DNA of 64,000 nucleotides from NCBI GenBank assembly GCA_934446565.1, contig CAKSEO010000003.1, positions 1-64,000 on the forward strand, in the 5' to 3' direction. Of this stretch, positions 61,801-64,000 are shown in pieces. The translations under genes were made by a program, and so were the position numbers. Below the pieces are notes generated by a model. It was not told where the DNA came from. It ran no database searches and worked only from the letters and a program-made list of their open reading frames with translations. How positions within the stretch are numbered: position 1 is the stretch's first letter; each line of letters starts with the position of its first letter. This DNA comes from an uncultured Oscillospiraceae bacterium (lineage in GTDB: Bacteria > Bacillota > Clostridia > Oscillospirales > Ruminococcaceae).

Positions 61801-62654
61801 GAGCGCACCTCCGAAAGTTCAACAAGTTCTTTCAGCCTGCCGCGCTCGCCTAGTAATGCGGCACGGTCGAACAGCGGGAGCAGTTCCCGAAGCGCCGGAC
61901 GGCTCATCAACTCCGGAATACTCCCTGCGTGCGCGGAAACTATCAGCCTTACGCCGCAGTTCATGCACTGTCTGACTTCCTCCGCGTCGCCGCCTATTTC
62001 GTCGCAGATGATGACCTCCGGACTCAACGACCGCAGCGCGCACATTATCCCCTCACCCTTGGGGTAGCCGTTCAGCACGTCTGTATTCTCGCCGATATCC
62101 AGCGCCGGAACTCCGCCGGAAACCCCGGCGATCTCCCCACGGCAGTCCACGACAGCCACCCGGTGGCTCTCTCCCAGGATACGCGCCATGTCCCGCAGCA
62201 CCGTGGTCTTGCCGGAAAGCGGCTTCCCACACACGATGAGCGAGCAAAGCCCGTCCGGGAACGCCCGGCGGCACAGTTCCTCCGCACAGCCGCGCACCTC
62301 TCTTGCGAACCGGATGTTCAGCGACGAGATGTCTTTCAGTGTCGAAAGCTTCCCGCACTGCTCGACGGCAGTTCCGCAGAATCCCACGCGGTGTCCTCCG
62401 GGGAGCGTTATGTAACCCTCGGATATCTCCCTTGCAAAACTGTGGACGGAATTCCGGCACAGCTCCAGGAAGCATTCGGTTATATCCTGCTGGCTGAACG
62501 GCGAAGAGCATTTCAGCGTCCTGCCGTCCGTCATGACCGCGCAGGCGCTCCGACCTGTTCGCAGGCGTATCTCCGCGATGTTCCCCGGCGGAAGCGTGAT
62601 TTTGCCCGCCGCAGAGCGCAGCGGAATTGTCCTGATGGTTTTAGCGGCTGTCAT
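61797..62654 (-). CDS. spoIIIAA: Stage III sporulation protein AA, ATPase
   Basis: 285 residues, cytoplasmic secretion-ATPase-like motor of the SpoIIIA channel. Walker A CGKPLSGKTTVLRD at about 146-159 (the P-loop GKPLSGKTT), Walker B VIICDEIG at about 214-221, and GHRVGFCGTA before them, all as in SpoIIIAA. First gene of the operon, with GGGAGGAA before the ATG. The region upstream holds TCATAAA and, 14 nt later, AATAGACT, which loosely fit SigE -35 and -10 elements; SigE control is known for this operon in Bacillus. Confidence 0.94.
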   Translation of the reverse strand: MTAAKTIRTIPLRSAAGKITLPPGNIAEIRLRTGRSACAVMTDGRTLKCSSPFSQQDITECFLELCRNSVHSFAREISEGYITLPGGHRVGFCGTAVEQCGKLSTLKDISSLNIRFAREVRGCAEELCRRAFPDGLCSLIVCGKPLSGKTTVLRDMARILGESHRVAVVDCRGEIAGVSGGVPALDIGENTDVLNGYPKGEGIMCALRSLSPEVIICDEIGGDAEEVRQCMNCGVRLIVSAHAGSIPELMSRPALRELLPLFDRAALLGERGRLKELVELSEVRS

Positions 62655-62717
62655 GTGCCATTCCTCCCCGTTTCATTTGTACAAGTCTATTCGCAGCATG
62701 TCCGGTTTATGACAGAA

Positions 62718-62750
62718 AAAATCCACCCTGCCGCGAAGCAGAGTGGATTT
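62718..62750 (-). terminator. Terminator of the GH74 gene
   Basis: AAATCCAC...GTGGATTT with a short inner helix, followed on the minus strand by TTTTTCTG. Confidence 0.8.
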
Positions 62751-62808
62751 GATCTATTCCTTTGTTTACCTTACCGGGACGGTTCACTTTCCCGGAGATA
62801 TTGCGTTT

Positions 62809-64000
62809 TTATTCTTCGATAACGTCGCCGTAAACAACGCCAAGTCCCAGAGTGCTCATGTAAACTCTGCCGTACTTGTTCCAGTCGCCGTAGACGAACT
62901 TACCGTTGCCGGTGCCGCCGAACTGGTGGTTGTCGTCGTTGATACGGCTCCATGTCGCGCCCTCGTCAGTGGACCAGTAGAGCCCTACGGGGTCATCGGA
63001 GGTCGGCTGTCCCCAGATGTAGATCACTGCCGGGTCGCCGTCGTTCTTGCCTCTGCCAAGTCCGACCATCTGACAGTTGGAAACGGTGTCGATACGGGTG
63101 AATGTCTTGCCGTGGTCGGTGGATACCTGGAGTCCCATCGCGGGATAGTATATCTTGCCCTCGACGCCCGCTTCGACTACCGGTCGGGTGGAGTTGAATA
63201 CGGACAGGTCGTTGTTCGGAGTGAACGTCTTGCCGCGGTCCTCGCTGTAGAAGAACGTGCTGCCGCTTGCCGCGTAGAGGTAATCGGGATTTACCGGGTC
63301 GGCGATGAGCCGCTTCGCTGAAAGCCCGCCCTCGGACTGGTTCCAGGTCTTGCCCTTGTCGTCGGACCAGAATACGAACGCCATGTTGTCCGGAGCCCAA
63401 TAGAATGTGCTGCCGTCAGCGGATATCGCAACGGAGCCGCCGTGACCGTTCTGACCGCTTACCGGTGCCGTCACCTTATTGCTCCAGGTAGCGCCGCGGT
63501 CCTCGGAGTACCAGAAATCGTTGCCGGTATCGGAGTTCGCAGCCTTTACCCACACGTCAGTGTTCGCCGCTGCCACCGCAAGCCCGGTCATGGAGCCGGC
63601 GCCGCTGCTGTGACGGGTACCGAACTCCGCCGCGTCGGACTGGGTGAAGCCGTCGTAGTCAGCGACTACCGTAACAAGCTCGCCGCCGGGAATGCTCACC
63701 AGCTCGTAGGGAACGGTTTCCTCGATGCCCTTTGCAAAGAAGTAGAACGCCGGGTGCTCGTCCCAGATGTTGTCGCAGGAGAAAATACCGTTGCCGGAAA
63801 CCACCATGATCTTTCCGGTGTTGTTAGGGTCGATGGCGAGGGAGCTGCACCAGTGCATTGAAGACTCGTCATGCCATCCCACGTCGCCGCCGGACATCGT
63901 CATGTCAAGGTTGATGTTCTTCCAAGTGCTGCCGCCGTCAGTGGTAACGTAGAAATCGTCGCCGAATGTACCGTTCGCCTGCTGGTCATAGACGTTTTCA
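62809..64000 (-). CDS. GH74 xyloglucanase-type enzyme, C-terminal part (runs off the window)
   Basis: About 397 codons, open to the right edge. Repeated beta-propeller blades carry the Asp-box-like pattern: YSEDRGKTF, WSDDKGKTW, YWSTDEGATWS, STDHGKTFT and, upstream, YVTTDGGSTW. This is the layout of the double seven-bladed propeller of GH74 endo-xyloglucanases. Other parts are MTGLAVAAANTDVW and VIYIWGQP. The protein ends YGDVIEE without a dockerin or carbohydrate-binding module. The signal peptide and first propeller are outside the window. Xyloglucan degradation would fit a plant-fibre-using gut bacterium. Confidence 0.88.
   Translation of the reverse strand, partial: ENVYDQQANGTFGDDFYVTTDGGSTWKNINLDMTMSGGDVGWHDESSMHWCSSLAIDPNNTGKIMVVSGNGIFSCDNIWDEHPAFYFFAKGIEETVPYELVSIPGGELVTVVADYDGFTQSDAAEFGTRHSSGAGSMTGLAVAAANTDVWVKAANSDTGNDFWYSEDRGATWSNKVTAPVSGQNGHGGSVAISADGSTFYWAPDNMAFVFWSDDKGKTWNQSEGGLSAKRLIADPVNPDYLYAASGSTFFYSEDRGKTFTPNNDLSVFNSTRPVVEAGVEGKIYYPAMGLQVSTDHGKTFTRIDTVSNCQMVGLGRGKNDGDPAVIYIWGQPTSDDPVGLYWSTDEGATWSRINDDNHQFGGTGNGKFVYGDWNKYGRVYMSTLGLGVVYGDVIEE

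Noticed and set aside
1..64000. CRISPR arrays, rRNA and tRNA genes
   Set aside because: No regularly spaced repeat series was seen and no T-loop (GTTCGAATC-type) plus acceptor-stem combination stood out.

Overview
The window looks like a chromosome segment of a spore-forming, plant-polysaccharide-using gut Firmicute of the Ruminococcaceae/Oscillospiraceae type. The evidence is a complete spoIIIAA-AH operon, a full-length sigK, Gram-positive Shine-Dalgarno and SigA promoter sequences, glycoside hydrolases of families 31, 36, 74 and 13, a bile-salt-hydrolase-like enzyme, and NPCBM/Ig-like surface-protein remnants. The genus is inferred, not proven.

Region by region. 1-7 kb: a membrane EAL protein, remnants of a diguanylate cyclase, of a surface protein and of IS3-type elements, a chemoreceptor and a DUF2798 membrane protein. 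7-11 kb: a candidate structured RNA upstream of a UPF0158 gene, two divergent Fic proteins with operator-like dyads, and a small Nif11-like protein. 11-25 kb: a carbohydrate locus resembling the streptococcal msm system, with two AraC regulators, a GH31 enzyme, ABC importer msmEFG, sucrose phosphorylase, alpha-galactosidase, galK, galE, a galT stub and a fructokinase. Together these would import raffinose-type oligosaccharides, split off galactose, phosphorolyse sucrose and phosphorylate fructose and galactose. The galT copy is cut to 44 codons, so the Leloir step after galactose-1-phosphate must be encoded elsewhere or be missing.

25.5-43 kb is an accessory island built from fragments: a resolvase tail, an amidoligase plus class II glutamine amidotransferase pair, a broken PAPS-reductase/P-loop pair that may be a BREX-type remnant, a phage portal fragment, and an intact-looking leftward operon. 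That operon encodes an 1153-aa helicase-nuclease, a 593-aa protein that may be Argonaute-like, and a SEFIR-domain protein. It resembles a DdmDE-type anti-plasmid system with an added SEFIR component and is the most interesting item here. It is followed by a P4-type primase element with small paralogues, iteron-like inverted repeats, genes interrupted by in-frame stops, and a large serine recombinase that is truncated against sigK.

43-64 kb is mostly core-like: sigK, a GNAT acetyltransferase, a second EAL protein closely related to the first, a split TauE/SafE transporter, an EamA transporter, pyridoxamine kinase, a cytoplasmic hybrid histidine kinase, UDP-glucose dehydrogenase, a bile-salt-hydrolase-like protein, a VanW protein behind four 11-bp direct repeats, aspS with a structured leader, the spoIIIA operon, and a GH74 xyloglucanase gene running off the right edge. 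I saw no rRNA, tRNA or CRISPR array. All functions come from motif reading by eye; no database search was run.
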